Source: Ruegeria arenilitoris (GTDB taxonomy: Bacteria; Pseudomonadota; Alphaproteobacteria; Rhodobacterales; Rhodobacteraceae). Taken from it: DNA of 64,000 bases. The notes beneath the pieces were generated by a model. That model had not been told where the DNA came from, did not search any database, and saw only the letters and a list, made by a program, of their open reading frames with translations. This document shows positions 41,551 through 50,592 of the stretch, piece by piece (the stretch's first letter is position 1; every line of letters starts with the position of its first letter). The position numbers and the translations under genes were made by a program. The stretch covers positions 1 to 64,000 of the forward strand of contig NZ_WQHX01000008.1 in assembly GCF_013035425.1 (NCBI RefSeq). The letters run 5' to 3'.

Positions 41551-42614
41551 CAGAACCCCTAAGGCTTCTTTGCCTCGAAGGGGATGGCATCGGGCCAGAG
41601 ATCGTGAACGCGACGCTGGCGGTTGTTCAAGCCGCTGGCCGGGTCCTTAATCGCAAGATCCAAACCGAGAAGATGGATATCGGTTTTGCTGCGTTGAAAG
41701 CCAAAGGATCGACGATCCCACAGTCGGTGATTGAGGCCGCCGAGTCTGTCGACGGTGTGATCCTTGGTCCGGTGTCGCACAATGAATATCCGCCAGTCGA
41801 ACAGGGTGGGCGAAATCCTTCAGGCGTACTGCGAAAAGAACTGGAGCTTTTTGCAAATCATCGACCCGCCAAGACCTGGGTCGGACTAGACGCACCTTCG
41901 CGCAAATCCTTCGACCTGATCGTGATGCGCGAGAACCTTGAAGGGTTCTATGCAGATCGCAATATGTTCGCAGGCTGTGGTGAATTTATGCCCGAACCGG
42001 ACGTTGCGTTGGCTGTTCGGAAGGTAACGCGCAAAGCAAGTCTCGACATCGCACGCGCCGGATTCGAATTGGCCGCGTCCCGTCCGGCCAAACATGTTAC
42101 CGTCGTTCACAAGGCAAACGTAATGCGTATGACGGATGGCTTGTTCTTGGAATGCACGCGTTCAGTCGCCAAGGAGTTTCCTTCCGTTGCCTATAAGGAA
42201 ATGCTTGTAGACGCGGCTGCGGCGCATCTGGTTCGCGATCCTACACGGTTCGACGTATTGATTGCGACGAATATGTTCGGCGATATTCTAAGCGATCTCG
42301 CCTCAGAGCTAGCCGGTGGTTTGGGGCTGGCTGGGTCCCTCAATTTCGGTGCTCTTCACGCGGTTGCACAGGCGCAGCATGGCTCGGCTCCGGATATCGC
42401 CGGTAGAGACGTGGCAAATCCGGTTTCGCTTGTATTATCAGTTGAAATGCTGCTTCGGCATCTCGGTGAAACTAACGCAGCAGATCTTATCCGAGCCTCT
42501 GTGGGAGTTGCATTGGAATCGCCCGAAACACGCACGCGCGACCTGCAAGGTACGCTTGGCACAAGTGCATTCACCGAAGTTCTTTGCAAACTTGTTGAGG
42601 AGGGCGCGAGATGA
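41547..42614 (+). CDS. Isocitrate/isopropylmalate dehydrogenase-family enzyme
   Basis: A 355-residue NAD(P)-dependent beta-decarboxylating dehydrogenase. It has EGDGIGPEIV at the N-terminus, MRENLEGFYADRN, the catalytic Tyr-replacing/Lys segment VVHKANVMRMTDG and the metal site TNMFGDILSDLASEL. It would act on a 2-hydroxy di- or tricarboxylate imported by the TTT system; leucine biosynthesis is unlikely in this context. The ATG at 41547 overlaps the permease stop; its own stop overlaps the PrpF-like gene. Confidence 0.86.
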   Translation: MTEPLRLLCLEGDGIGPEIVNATLAVVQAAGRVLNRKIQTEKMDIGFAALKAKGSTIPQSVIEAAESVDGVILGPVSHNEYPPVEQGGRNPSGVLRKELELFANHRPAKTWVGLDAPSRKSFDLIVMRENLEGFYADRNMFAGCGEFMPEPDVALAVRKVTRKASLDIARAGFELAASRPAKHVTVVHKANVMRMTDGLFLECTRSVAKEFPSVAYKEMLVDAAAAHLVRDPTRFDVLIATNMFGDILSDLASELAGGLGLAGSLNFGALHAVAQAQHGSAPDIAGRDVANPVSLVLSVEMLLRHLGETNAADLIRASVGVALESPETRTRDLQGTLGTSAFTEVLCKLVEEGAR

Positions 42615-43699
42615 CCCAAACCGCAATACCCTACGTTTTCATGCGAGGCGGCACATCGCGCGGCCCCTATTTTCTCAGGTCTGATTTGCCGCAGGATTTG
42701 GATAAGTTGGCGGAAGTTCTGATTGCCGCCATCGGTGCCGGCCATCCACTAAATATTGATGGAATTGGCGGTGGCGCTGCAGTTACCACCAAAGTCGCAA
42801 TGCTTTCGCCCAGCGATGATGAATGGGCAGACATCGACTATTTCTTTGCCCAGGTCTCGGTTGAGGAGAGGCTGGTCGACTTTAAGCCCACCTGCGGCAA
42901 CATTCTGTCTGGTGTTGGTCCCGCAGCAATTGAAATGGGGTTGATCCGGACTCAGGGCGAAGAAACCAAAGTTCGAATTCGCGCAGTCAACACTGGTGCA
43001 CAGGTAGAGGCCAAGGTCCAAACACCCGGTGGCCAATTGACTTATGATGGCGGGTCACAGATTGCCGGTGTGCCCGGGCATGCGGCTCCGATCCAGTTGA
43101 GTTTTATGGGCGTAGTAGGGTCTTCGACCGGTGCATTCCTGCCCACAGGTAACTTGCGTGACTCTATTCAAGGGATTGAAGTGACCTGCATGGATGTTGC
43201 GATGCCCTTGGTAATAGCCCGCGCAGCTGACTTTGGTTTGTCGGGCTACGAAAGCGCAGAGGAACTTGATGGAAACGAAGAGTTCTTTGACCGTATGGAG
43301 AAACTTAGGATCGAAGCCGGTCTTGCAATGGGCATGGGAGACGTTTCGAAGTCTGTAACTCCCAAGTTTGGGCTTCTGGCACCCGCCAAAGACGGAGGAA
43401 CCATTGCCGTCAGGTATTTCATGCCATGGAAAACTCATCCAACGATGGCCGTTACTGGCGCCCAATGCTTGGCATCCTGTGCACTGACGCCGGGAACAGT
43501 TGCTGATGGTTTACTAAACCGCCCCAATTCCTGCCCTGCGGAAATTGTGCTTGAGCATGCTTCGGGAACAATCGACGTCTTGATCGACTTTTCCAATAAT
43601 GAAAGTTTTGTTCTGAACTCTGCAGGCCTGGTTCGAACGGCTCGCAAACTGGCAGATGGCTATATTTATGTCCCGAAAGAGGTTTGGGATGGGAGTTGA
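42611..43699 (+). CDS. PrpF/GalD-family isomerase (4-oxalomesaconate tautomerase-like)
   Basis: A 362-residue protein of the diaminopimelate-epimerase-like fold. It has the family start FMRGGTSRGPYF and the catalytic CGNILSGVGPAAIE (C95). PrpF isomerises aconitates and GalD tautomerises 4-oxalomesaconate; both act on unsaturated tricarboxylates. With the TTT transporter and the isopropylmalate-dehydrogenase-like enzyme it points to uptake and breakdown of a tri- or dicarboxylic acid. Confidence 0.88.
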   Translation: MTQTAIPYVFMRGGTSRGPYFLRSDLPQDLDKLAEVLIAAIGAGHPLNIDGIGGGAAVTTKVAMLSPSDDEWADIDYFFAQVSVEERLVDFKPTCGNILSGVGPAAIEMGLIRTQGEETKVRIRAVNTGAQVEAKVQTPGGQLTYDGGSQIAGVPGHAAPIQLSFMGVVGSSTGAFLPTGNLRDSIQGIEVTCMDVAMPLVIARAADFGLSGYESAEELDGNEEFFDRMEKLRIEAGLAMGMGDVSKSVTPKFGLLAPAKDGGTIAVRYFMPWKTHPTMAVTGAQCLASCALTPGTVADGLLNRPNSCPAEIVLEHASGTIDVLIDFSNNESFVLNSAGLVRTARKLADGYIYVPKEVWDGS

Positions 43700-43717
43700 T
43701 TGGGTTGATGCTATTTG

Positions 43718-43733
43718 GTATACTTTAGTATAC
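43718..43733. promoter_or_regulatory. GTATAC double-site operator, copy 1
   Basis: GTATACT-TT-AGTATAC, a perfect 16-bp palindrome containing two GTATAC cores, within TTGGTATAC-N4-GTATACAA. It lies 18 nt before the start of the 43751 gene and just after the PrpF-like gene. A close copy lies before the AbrB-family gene (46027-46042). GTATAC cores are typical of GntR-type regulators (inference). Confidence 0.6.
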
Positions 43734-43750
43734 AATTAGGAGCTGCCACG

Positions 43751-43987
43751 ATGACGGACTACTCTGAATGCCTCATGATCGCGCGTCAGGAACTCAGGCT
43801 TGCGCAAGCAGCCTTGCGGAGAGATATGGCAGACTACCCAACACCGATTGCCGGTTGTGACGAGCAGTTCAATCACCTTTTGGACCAAAGTCAGCGCATT
43901 CGAAATGCGCTCGCCGCTCTTGAAGCGCCGCAATTTGTCCCAACCCCAAGAAGGTTGGATATCGGGATGAGCATTGAAAGCCGATGA
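43751..43987 (+). CDS. Hypothetical 78-residue protein in carboxylate cluster
   Basis: Not recognised. A soluble, mostly helical protein (CLMIARQELRLAQAALRRD; FNHLLDQSQRIRNALAAL) with no signal peptide or membrane segment. The start at 43751 is supported by AGGAG 8 nt upstream. Its stop overlaps the hydroxyacid dehydrogenase start (ATGA), so the two are made together. Directly behind the GTATAC operator, it heads a sub-operon and may be a small partner of the dehydrogenase. Confidence 0.72.
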   Translation: MTDYSECLMIARQELRLAQAALRRDMADYPTPIAGCDEQFNHLLDQSQRIRNALAALEAPQFVPTPRRLDIGMSIESR

Positions 43988-44964
43988 AAGTTCACATTCT
44001 AGACGATTGGTTCGACACACTTCGAGGGTTGCCGTGTTTTGACAAGCTGGCGGGACACGACATTACGGTCTGGACGGACCACGTAGAAAGCTCTACCGAG
44101 CTAGCCGCGCGCCTACGGGACGCCGAAGTACTGGTACTTTTTCGTGAACGCACCAATGTGACAAGGGAATTACTGACGCAATTGCCAAACCTGCGGCTAA
44201 TCAGCCAGCGCAGTGTCTATCCTCATGTCGATGTGCAGGCTTGTACAGATAACAGAGTGTTGCTGTGTTCGAACATGCATGGAGGAACACCCTCGTATGC
44301 CGCGGCCGAGCTGACTTGGGCTCTGATAATGGCTGGCATGCGTGACCTTCCTGCGCAAATGGCATCTGTCAAGGCGGGTCGCTGGCAAGCCGGGGTAGGT
44401 AAAACACTGCGTGGTCGGCAATTGGGCCTTTACGGATATGGGCGTATCGCTCGCACGGTCGCTGGATATGCTGAAGCATTTGGAATGTCTGTCGTCTGGT
44501 GGTCGTCCGACGCAGGTCGCGCCCGCGCGACTGCCGATGGCGCGATCATTGCACCCAACCGCGAGGCATTCTTTTCCAACAGCGACGTTGTTTCCATTCA
44601 CGTGCGTCTAAAACCGGAAACAAACGGTATCATAACAGCAGAAGATTTGGGCGCGATGCAACCAGGTTCCCTGTTTGTGAACACTTCCCGTGCAGGGCTA
44701 GTTGCGCAGGGGGCTTTGCTCAAAAGCCTCAATAGTGGCCGTCCTGGCATGGCAGCAATCGATGTTTTTGATACTGAACCACTTACTGATCCCAACGACC
44801 CTCTACTGGCACATCCGCACTTGATCGCGACGCCCCATATCGGATTTGTCACCGAAGACGAGTTTGATCTGCAGTTCGCGGATATCTTTGACCAAGTAAA
44901 CGCCTTTGCCGAAGGTGAACCGATCCACATGATCAATCCCGAGGTTTGGTCCAACGCAGAATGA
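43984..44964 (+). CDS. D-2-hydroxyacid dehydrogenase
   Basis: A 326-residue NAD-dependent dehydrogenase. The Rossmann motif reads GLYGYGRIA (148-156), somewhat changed from GxGxxG. The catalytic residues are R236 (VNTSRAGL), E265 (DVFDTEPL) and H285 (TPHIGF). The family includes glycerate, phosphoglycerate and 2-ketoacid reductases; the substrate is probably a 2-oxo acid from the adjacent carboxylate pathway. Its last 32 nt overlap the 3' end of the convergent AbrB-family gene. Confidence 0.88.
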   Translation: MKVHILDDWFDTLRGLPCFDKLAGHDITVWTDHVESSTELAARLRDAEVLVLFRERTNVTRELLTQLPNLRLISQRSVYPHVDVQACTDNRVLLCSNMHGGTPSYAAAELTWALIMAGMRDLPAQMASVKAGRWQAGVGKTLRGRQLGLYGYGRIARTVAGYAEAFGMSVVWWSSDAGRARATADGAIIAPNREAFFSNSDVVSIHVRLKPETNGIITAEDLGAMQPGSLFVNTSRAGLVAQGALLKSLNSGRPGMAAIDVFDTEPLTDPNDPLLAHPHLIATPHIGFVTEDEFDLQFADIFDQVNAFAEGEPIHMINPEVWSNAE

Positions 44965-45964
44965 GATTGGCTGCAATCGGCGCGCCGATTATTACCAATA
45001 CAATCCGTGTTAGATGGTGCGTGATAACAAAGCCTAAATCGGCACCCGAGACGATCGCCAGAACTGTCATTTCAGCCTGACCGCCTGGGGCAAAGGCCAG
45101 AAACGCCTCGACTGGGCGGCCGAGACCCAATGCGGTGACGATGGCTGTGAAGGCTGCTGCCAGTATCGCTAAAATGGCGACGTAAGCGACACCGGCGGCA
45201 ACCACACGGCGCAGTTCACTCCATGTAACACCGGTAAACTGTACGCCAATCCCGCAGCCAATGAAGAACTGGGCCACCAGTACAGCTTCACGTGGAGGGC
45301 GTGAATGGATGAAGTCACCAAGTGACAGCATAGCTGTCAGAATCATTGGCCCAAGTATCGAGGCACCGAACAACCCGACTTTCTCGCCGCCTTTCCAACC
45401 CACAAGAGCTGCGGCCACCATGAGCAGCAGTTCATGCACGGGAAGGTCGCGCGCGGGCTCACCAACGGGGTTAGTCAATTCCGCGCCATAGAAAACCGTC
45501 AGAAACAAAGGCGCCAAGGTAACTATGATCAAAACGCGCGTGCCATGGATCAAGGACAATGTACGCGGATCAGCCCCAGCTTCGGTGCCAAAAATAATCA
45601 TGTCCTGCAATCCACCGGGCATGGCTGCATAAAACGCTGTTTTGTCATCAAAACCCCAAACCCTGCGAAAAAAGGGGACACCGATAAGCGCGATCAAAAT
45701 GATAAAGAACGGGATCAACATTATCGACGCAGCCATCTTTGGCAGATCTGCGAAAAGGGCTGGTGTAATCGACGCTCCGACGGCCACTCCCAAAATTGTT
45801 CTCGCAGCAACGGAAACCTGACCAAATCCCCTAAGCGGCGCTTTGGCCAAAGCCGCAATCAGGCACGCGGACATCGGACCAAACAAAAATGGCAGCGGCA
45901 GGTTTGCCGCCCAAAACAACAACGTGCCCAACGCTGCGAGGCCAAATGTTAGGGACCTCTGCAT
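44933..45964 (-). CDS. AbrB-family membrane protein
   Basis: A 343-residue integral membrane protein with about 10 helices in two repeats. The repeated signature is FGPMSACLIAAL in the first half and LGPMILTAMLSL in the second, together with AMPGGLQDM and AFAPGGQAEM. This is the AbrB (ammonia-monooxygenase-named) family, regarded as regulators or transporters of unknown substrate and often found near TTT systems. The start is the ATG at 45964; the open extension upstream covers the GTATAC operator and is not protein-like. Convergent with the hydroxyacid dehydrogenase. Confidence 0.85.
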   Translation of the reverse strand: MQRSLTFGLAALGTLLFWAANLPLPFLFGPMSACLIAALAKAPLRGFGQVSVAARTILGVAVGASITPALFADLPKMAASIMLIPFFIILIALIGVPFFRRVWGFDDKTAFYAAMPGGLQDMIIFGTEAGADPRTLSLIHGTRVLIIVTLAPLFLTVFYGAELTNPVGEPARDLPVHELLLMVAAALVGWKGGEKVGLFGASILGPMILTAMLSLGDFIHSRPPREAVLVAQFFIGCGIGVQFTGVTWSELRRVVAAGVAYVAILAILAAAFTAIVTALGLGRPVEAFLAFAPGGQAEMTVLAIVSGADLGFVITHHLTRIVLVIIGAPIAANLILRWTKPRD

Positions 45965-46026
45965 TGTTGGTGTGAGTTGAGAATTCCGGGCGGACAAGAT
46001 TAGACTCCAGAAATACCAGCTTATTT

Positions 46027-46042
46027 GTATGCGGTTGTATAC
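46027..46042. promoter_or_regulatory. GTATAC double-site operator, copy 2
   Basis: Read on the minus strand: TTGGTATAC-AACC-GCATACAA, which matches copy 1 (43718-43733) at every position outside the spacer except one. It lies about 65 nt before the AbrB-family start, within its likely promoter. Confidence 0.6.
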
Positions 46043-46160
46043 CAAGCAGTGCAATATGCAAGCGCACTGGGTTTTTTGCATCCTTTGATGCGTCTCAAAT
46101 TAGTTCGGCTTTTTCTAGTCTATTCTGATTGCATCCTATTCTCGGCTCACGAGGTCCAAG

Positions 46161-47693
46161 ATGATTGTCGAAGACCAAAGCAAAGTAGTTGCATTCCTAT
46201 CAGACCCTGCCACTTACGGCGTCTGCGAACCAATCGAAGTCATCGAAACTCATATCTCTGTTATTTTTCTAGCGGGAAACCGGGCGTATAAACTGAAAAA
46301 AGCGGTCCAACTGCCGTATGCAGATTTTTCTACTCCTGAAATTCGCTCCAACGCCTGTGAAAAAGAATTTAAGCTGAACAAGATTACTTCGCCAGAGATC
46401 TACCTTGGCGTGCGTCATATCAGCCGAAACGGTTCAACACTAAGTTTCGGCAACTGCGGGGAAGTCATTGACACCGTTGTTGAAATGGTACGTTTCGAGC
46501 AAGAAACTATACTAGACCAAATGGCCGTGCGAGGAGAACTAACCCCTGAAATTATGAGTGTTTTGGCAAAAACAATTGCGAAGGCTCACAAGTCGGCGAA
46601 GCCGGTCCAAACCGGTGGCGTTGATAACATCCATGCCGTGCTGAGCATTAACAAGGCAGGCTTTAAACAAAGCTCGGTGTTTACGCATTCTGAAATAGAC
46701 CGACTAGACGAAGCCTTCCAAACCGCATTGAAACAGAAGGCCGGGATCTTTGAAATGCGCGCCGCGCGCGGTTGTATTAAGCGTTGTCACGGAGACCTTC
46801 ATCTAAGAAATATTTGCCTCTTCGATGGGGAACCAAGGCTATTTGACTGTATCGATTTCAACGACCAACTCGCTACAGTAGATGTTTTGTACGATTTGGC
46901 ATTTCTTGCAATGGATCTTTGGCACAGGGATTTGCGACACCTCGCAAACCTTGTCGTAAACCACTATGTTGATTTCTCACAAGAAGAGGATGGTTTTCCG
47001 CTCTTGCCGTACTTCATTGCACTTCGTGCAGCTGTACGTGCGCATGTTCTGGCAACACAGTCTGAGGACCTGCAAGACAACCCCGCAAACGCCAAGCGGA
47101 AAGAAGCCCGAACTTACTATGACTTGGCGACATCCCTATTAGGAACCACGAAGCCTCGATTAGTTGCAATTGGTGGCTTCAGTGGAAGCGGCAAGTCCAC
47201 CATATCAAACGAAATTGCATCCGCGTTTGGGGGTGCCCCCGGAGCAAGAGTGATAGAAAGTGATCGGGCACGCAAAGCAATGTTTGGCGTCGATCCGCAG
47301 ACGCCGCTACCAGAAAAGGCCTATCATCGCGATGTTTCGGATGCAGTATATGACTCGATGGGACATCGCGCCAAGGCTCTGCTAAAGGCCGGGAGCCCGG
47401 TGATAGTTGATGCAGTTTTTGATTTTCCTGGCCGAAGAGATAAAATCGAAAATGTAGCGCGAGAAGTTAATGTTCCTTTTGATGGTATTTGGCTGGACGC
47501 CGCATCGGCAGTACTTAAACGACGCCTTCAAACCCGAGCCAAGTCAGCATCTGACGCCACTGTGGATGTTCTGGAGATGCAACTTGAAAGGAAATCGGTT
47601 CCCGTTTCTTGGACGCTGCTTTCAACCTCTTGTTCTATTAACGAAACCCGGCTGGAAATCGTGACCGCGTTGGGTTTGGATCAGCATAAATAA
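46161..47693 (+). CDS. Fusion of aminoglycoside-phosphotransferase-like kinase and P-loop kinase
   Basis: A 510-residue cytosolic protein. The N-terminal part (about 1-320) has a kinase-like fold: KLKKAVQLPY for nucleotide binding, H210-G-D-L-H as catalytic loop (CHGDLHLRN) and FDCIDFND as metal site. The C-terminal part (about 335-505) is a P-loop kinase with Walker A GGFSGSGKST (338-347) and VIVDAVFDFPGRR, similar to zeta-toxin/gluconate-kinase-like domains. Proteins with this pairing are widespread, but their substrate is unknown. GAGGT precedes the ATG. Monocistronic. Confidence 0.83.
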   Translation: MIVEDQSKVVAFLSDPATYGVCEPIEVIETHISVIFLAGNRAYKLKKAVQLPYADFSTPEIRSNACEKEFKLNKITSPEIYLGVRHISRNGSTLSFGNCGEVIDTVVEMVRFEQETILDQMAVRGELTPEIMSVLAKTIAKAHKSAKPVQTGGVDNIHAVLSINKAGFKQSSVFTHSEIDRLDEAFQTALKQKAGIFEMRAARGCIKRCHGDLHLRNICLFDGEPRLFDCIDFNDQLATVDVLYDLAFLAMDLWHRDLRHLANLVVNHYVDFSQEEDGFPLLPYFIALRAAVRAHVLATQSEDLQDNPANAKRKEARTYYDLATSLLGTTKPRLVAIGGFSGSGKSTISNEIASAFGGAPGARVIESDRARKAMFGVDPQTPLPEKAYHRDVSDAVYDSMGHRAKALLKAGSPVIVDAVFDFPGRRDKIENVAREVNVPFDGIWLDAASAVLKRRLQTRAKSASDATVDVLEMQLERKSVPVSWTLLSTSCSINETRLEIVTALGLDQHK

Positions 47694-47883
47694 ACTTGAT
47701 TATCCCAATGCAGAAGACGCTTCGGACTAGCCCTGCTAAGGTTATCTCGTGCCCAAAACCTGTCACCCAGGTTGCTGAATATCGGTTGCCCGACATTGCC
47801 ATAGGGCGCCAAAAGCGCAGTAAATTCTGTATTCAACCTTAGCTGAGCCATTTGCCATCCTCAGAAACGGGCTTTTTTGTACA

Positions 47884-47897
47884 TTGATCTTTATCAA
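47884..47897. promoter_or_regulatory. FNR/FnrL binding site upstream of stress block
   Basis: TTGAT-CTTT-ATCAA is a perfect match to the FNR consensus. A -10-like TACAGT at 47920-47925 lies 32 bp from the site centre, exactly the class II (-41.5) activator arrangement. It predicts a start near 47932, just before the AGGAGG site of the 47950 gene. Confidence 0.75.
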
Positions 47898-47949
47898 GAT
47901 TGGCTAACGCAAGCAGTGGTACAGTGAACGCCAAATTAGGAGGGTTCGC

Positions 47950-48327
47950 ATGGAAGATTTGGTGGAAATTGGAAGATCCTTTGTGCAGGCGATGCGTGAA
48001 CGCAGGGGCATCTCAAACGTTGACGAAATGTATGCCGAAAACGCTCAATCAATAGAGGCGGTCGTGCCTCCTGTGCGGCAGTTTCGGATAACTAAAGGAC
48101 GGGATGCGATCAAAGCGAAAAGAGAGGATTGGTTGGTAACACATGAAATCCATGAACTCGACGCGGACGGCCCCTACGTTCACCCTCCAAATCGCTTTGG
48201 CGTTCGTTACAGGGCCGAGGTAACGCAAAAGTCTACGGGTAAGCATATAACTCTCCGTGAAATCGCAATTTACTCGGTGGAGGACGACAAAATTATTCTC
48301 GAAGAGTTCTTCATGTTGCCAAAATAG
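47950..48327 (+). CDS. SnoaL-like NTF2-fold protein
   Basis: A 125-residue protein of the SnoaL/NTF2-like superfamily: VEIGRSFVQAMRERR, MYAENAQSIEAV, KGRDAIKAKREDW, TLREIAIYSVEDDKIILEEFFM. The role is unknown; such proteins bind small hydrophobic ligands. A strong AGGAGG precedes the ATG and a perfect FNR site lies 53 nt upstream, so it should be made at low oxygen. It opens a block with FtsH, a universal stress protein and a phosphoribosyltransferase. Confidence 0.83.
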   Translation: MEDLVEIGRSFVQAMRERRGISNVDEMYAENAQSIEAVVPPVRQFRITKGRDAIKAKREDWLVTHEIHELDADGPYVHPPNRFGVRYRAEVTQKSTGKHITLREIAIYSVEDDKIILEEFFMLPK

Positions 48328-48523
48328 AAAGCCACTTTGCAGTTCGGCTAAACTTGGTGCAGCCGTGAACCGGTAACTTGAATTTTTCCAATAATAACAA
48401 AGCACGGTTACCGCGGTGCAGTCAGCCTACTGATTTACTCCGGTCAGACACTAACTAGAGAAATCCGCTCAACCCGACCCAGCCCGAAACAACCAATAAC
48501 GATCCGATTGAAAGACTGCACTT

Positions 48524-50437
48524 ATGCCGAAAGAGCCATATCAAAGTCCACGCGACGGACCAAACTGGCCCGATTGGATGTATTACGTTGCGCTTGCGGC
48601 TGTTCTAGGACTTTTGATTGTTACAAGCTTTTTTGCTCCGCCTACCAATCAGCAAGCAACCACGCTGACATACAGCGCCATGAAAGAGCTTGTCCGTGCG
48701 GGGCGAGTGCAATCAGCTGAACTGCGCGAGCATAGCATTATTGTAAACACCAAGTCCGATGACAAGAACGGCGGACAAACTTTCAGTGCCGTTGTCCCGG
48801 TCCATGGCGATCCGGACTTGCTTGCGCTGCTGGAAGACAACGATGTCGACATAACGGCGACGGAACCATCTGAAACGTCAATCTTCATTTATCTACTGCC
48901 TTGGGTATTTATTCTCGCAGTCTACTTTTGGCTACAGCGGCGAATGACAGGCGGAATAGCAGGCGGTCCAGGTGGAATTTCCGGAGGGCTGCTTAGCGGA
49001 CGTTTTTCCAAACCGAATGCATCCGCAAAGAAAGTGACGTTCCAGGATGTGGCGGGCCAGGATCAGGCTAAACGCGAGGTTGCAGAATTGGTGGAGTTCC
49101 TGCGCGACCCACAGCGTTTTGCCCGCGTCGGTGCCGAAGTCCCGCATGGCGTTTTGCTGGTTGGACCGCCGGGAACAGGAAAAACGCTGTTGGCTAAAGC
49201 ACTTGCTGGCGAGGCCGATGTCCCATTTTTTTCCACGTCTGGTTCCGAATTTATTGAGATTTTCGTTGGCGTCGGTGCGGGCCGGGTCCGCAATTTGTTT
49301 GAGGAAGCGCGCAAGGCTGCTCCGTCAATTATTTTCATCGACGAATTGGATAGCGTCGGTCGCACCCGCGGAACAGGGCTTGGCGGCGGCCACGATGAAA
49401 GGGAACAGACACTAAACCAAATACTTGCGGAACTAGACGGATTTAGTGAACGCGAAGCGGTTGTTGTACTGGCAGCAACCAACCGACCAGATGTTCTGGA
49501 TCCTGCTTTGCTAAGGCCTGGCCGTTTCGACCGCCATGTAACGCTTAACTTGCCTGAGAAAGAGGCCCGACGTGCCATTCTTGATATTCATGCAAGAAAG
49601 CTACCACTTGAAAATACCAGCGATCTGGATTGGATTGCGGCTGGAACACCGGGCTTTTCAGGGGCTGATCTAAAGAATCTACTCAACGAAGCTGCAATCA
49701 CGGCAGCGCGCCGGAACGCAGGTCTGATCACCCGCAGTGACCTTGATGAAGCACGAGACAAAGTGATGATGGGGACAGTACGCACACTCGCCATCCGACC
49801 TGACGAACGGCACCGGTTAGCTGTCCATGAAGCCGGTCATACCGCAGTTTCTTACTTCACTCCCGAAGCTGACCCTTTGTACAAAGTCACGATCATTCCA
49901 CGCGGTCATGCCCTTGGCGGAACACATTCTTTGCCGGAGGGAGAACGTCACACTCTCAATGAAACATTCCTCAAAGACCAAATCGTTACATTGCTCGCAG
50001 GGCGAGCGGCAGAACAATTGTTCCTGGGAACCGTCAGTTCCGGCGCTGATGACGACATCCGAAGGGCCACCGAAATTGCCAGACGAATGGTGACGCGGTG
50101 GGGAATGACGGATGAGCTCGGTCCGATCGACCTACGGCAAAGCGAGGACCACCCATTTCTGGGGCGGTCCATCGCGCAGCCCACGAGTGTTTCCGACACT
50201 ACGGCGGCGCAAGTGGACCAAGCGATTATCAAGATGCTTGTCGACGCAGAAGCGCGGGCAACTTCGATACTAAAACAACATAAACCAGAGACTGAAAAGC
50301 TAATTGCAGCGCTAGAAGAAAATGAAACACTGGACTTCGTTGCTATTCAGTCATGCCTGGATCCTGAGAAGAAAATTGAGCAACCTCGTCATACACCTGA
50401 CTCAGTGACCAAAATACCTGTTGTTCCGCATAGTTGA
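48524..50437 (+). CDS. ftsH: FtsH-type AAA+ membrane zinc protease (probable second copy)
   Basis: A 637-residue membrane protease. TM1 is at about residues 20-38 and TM2 at about 122-140, with a short periplasmic domain between. AAA+ Walker A is GPPGTGKT (214-221), Walker [12 protein letters not shown], and second region of homology [20 protein letters not shown]. The zinc site is HEAGH (H435, E436, H439). It degrades membrane and short-lived cytosolic proteins. Its place among stress genes, away from the tilS-ftsH-glmM context usual for the housekeeping copy, suggests an accessory FtsH for stress or low oxygen (inference). The gap of about 200 nt after the SnoaL-like gene may hold its own promoter. 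Confidence 0.92.
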   Translation: MPKEPYQSPRDGPNWPDWMYYVALAAVLGLLIVTSFFAPPTNQQATTLTYSAMKELVRAGRVQSAELREHSIIVNTKSDDKNGGQTFSAVVPVHGDPDLLALLEDNDVDITATEPSETSIFIYLLPWVFILAVYFWLQRRMTGGIAGGPGGISGGLLSGRFSKPNASAKKVTFQDVAGQDQAKREVAELVEFLRDPQRFARVGAEVPHGVLLVGPPGTGKTLLAKALAGEADVPFFSTSGSEFIEIFVGVGAGRVRNLFEEARKAAPSIIFIDELDSVGRTRGTGLGGGHDEREQTLNQILAELDGFSEREAVVVLAATNRPDVLDPALLRPGRFDRHVTLNLPEKEARRAILDIHARKLPLENTSDLDWIAAGTPGFSGADLKNLLNEAAITAARRNAGLITRSDLDEARDKVMMGTVRTLAIRPDERHRLAVHEAGHTAVSYFTPEADPLYKVTIIPRGHALGGTHSLPEGERHTLNETFLKDQIVTLLAGRAAEQLFLGTVSSGADDDIRRATEIARRMVTRWGMTDELGPIDLRQSEDHPFLGRSIAQPTSVSDTTAAQVDQAIIKMLVDAEARATSILKQHKPETEKLIAALEENETLDFVAIQSCLDPEKKIEQPRHTPDSVTKIPVVPHS

Positions 50438-50592
50438 CATTCTCGACAGTGTGCGCCGCTGTTTTTGGTCGCAAAATATGGCAGGATCCTTCTCAATCAA
50501 GAGAACCCAGTCTCACTGATAAAACTGGACAACAAGAACATTTGTTGGCGGCGGACATTTAGGAATTTTTCGACCTGAGTTTTGGAGGGCCC

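Noticed and set aside
44933..44964. 32-bp 3' overlap of the hydroxyacid dehydrogenase and AbrB-family genes
   Set aside because: Both stops are well supported and short convergent overlaps are ordinary in compact genomes.
45434..45952. 172-residue open frame on the plus strand
   Set aside because: It lies fully antisense to the well-supported AbrB-family gene, is rich in Arg/Gln/Lys and has no ribosome site.
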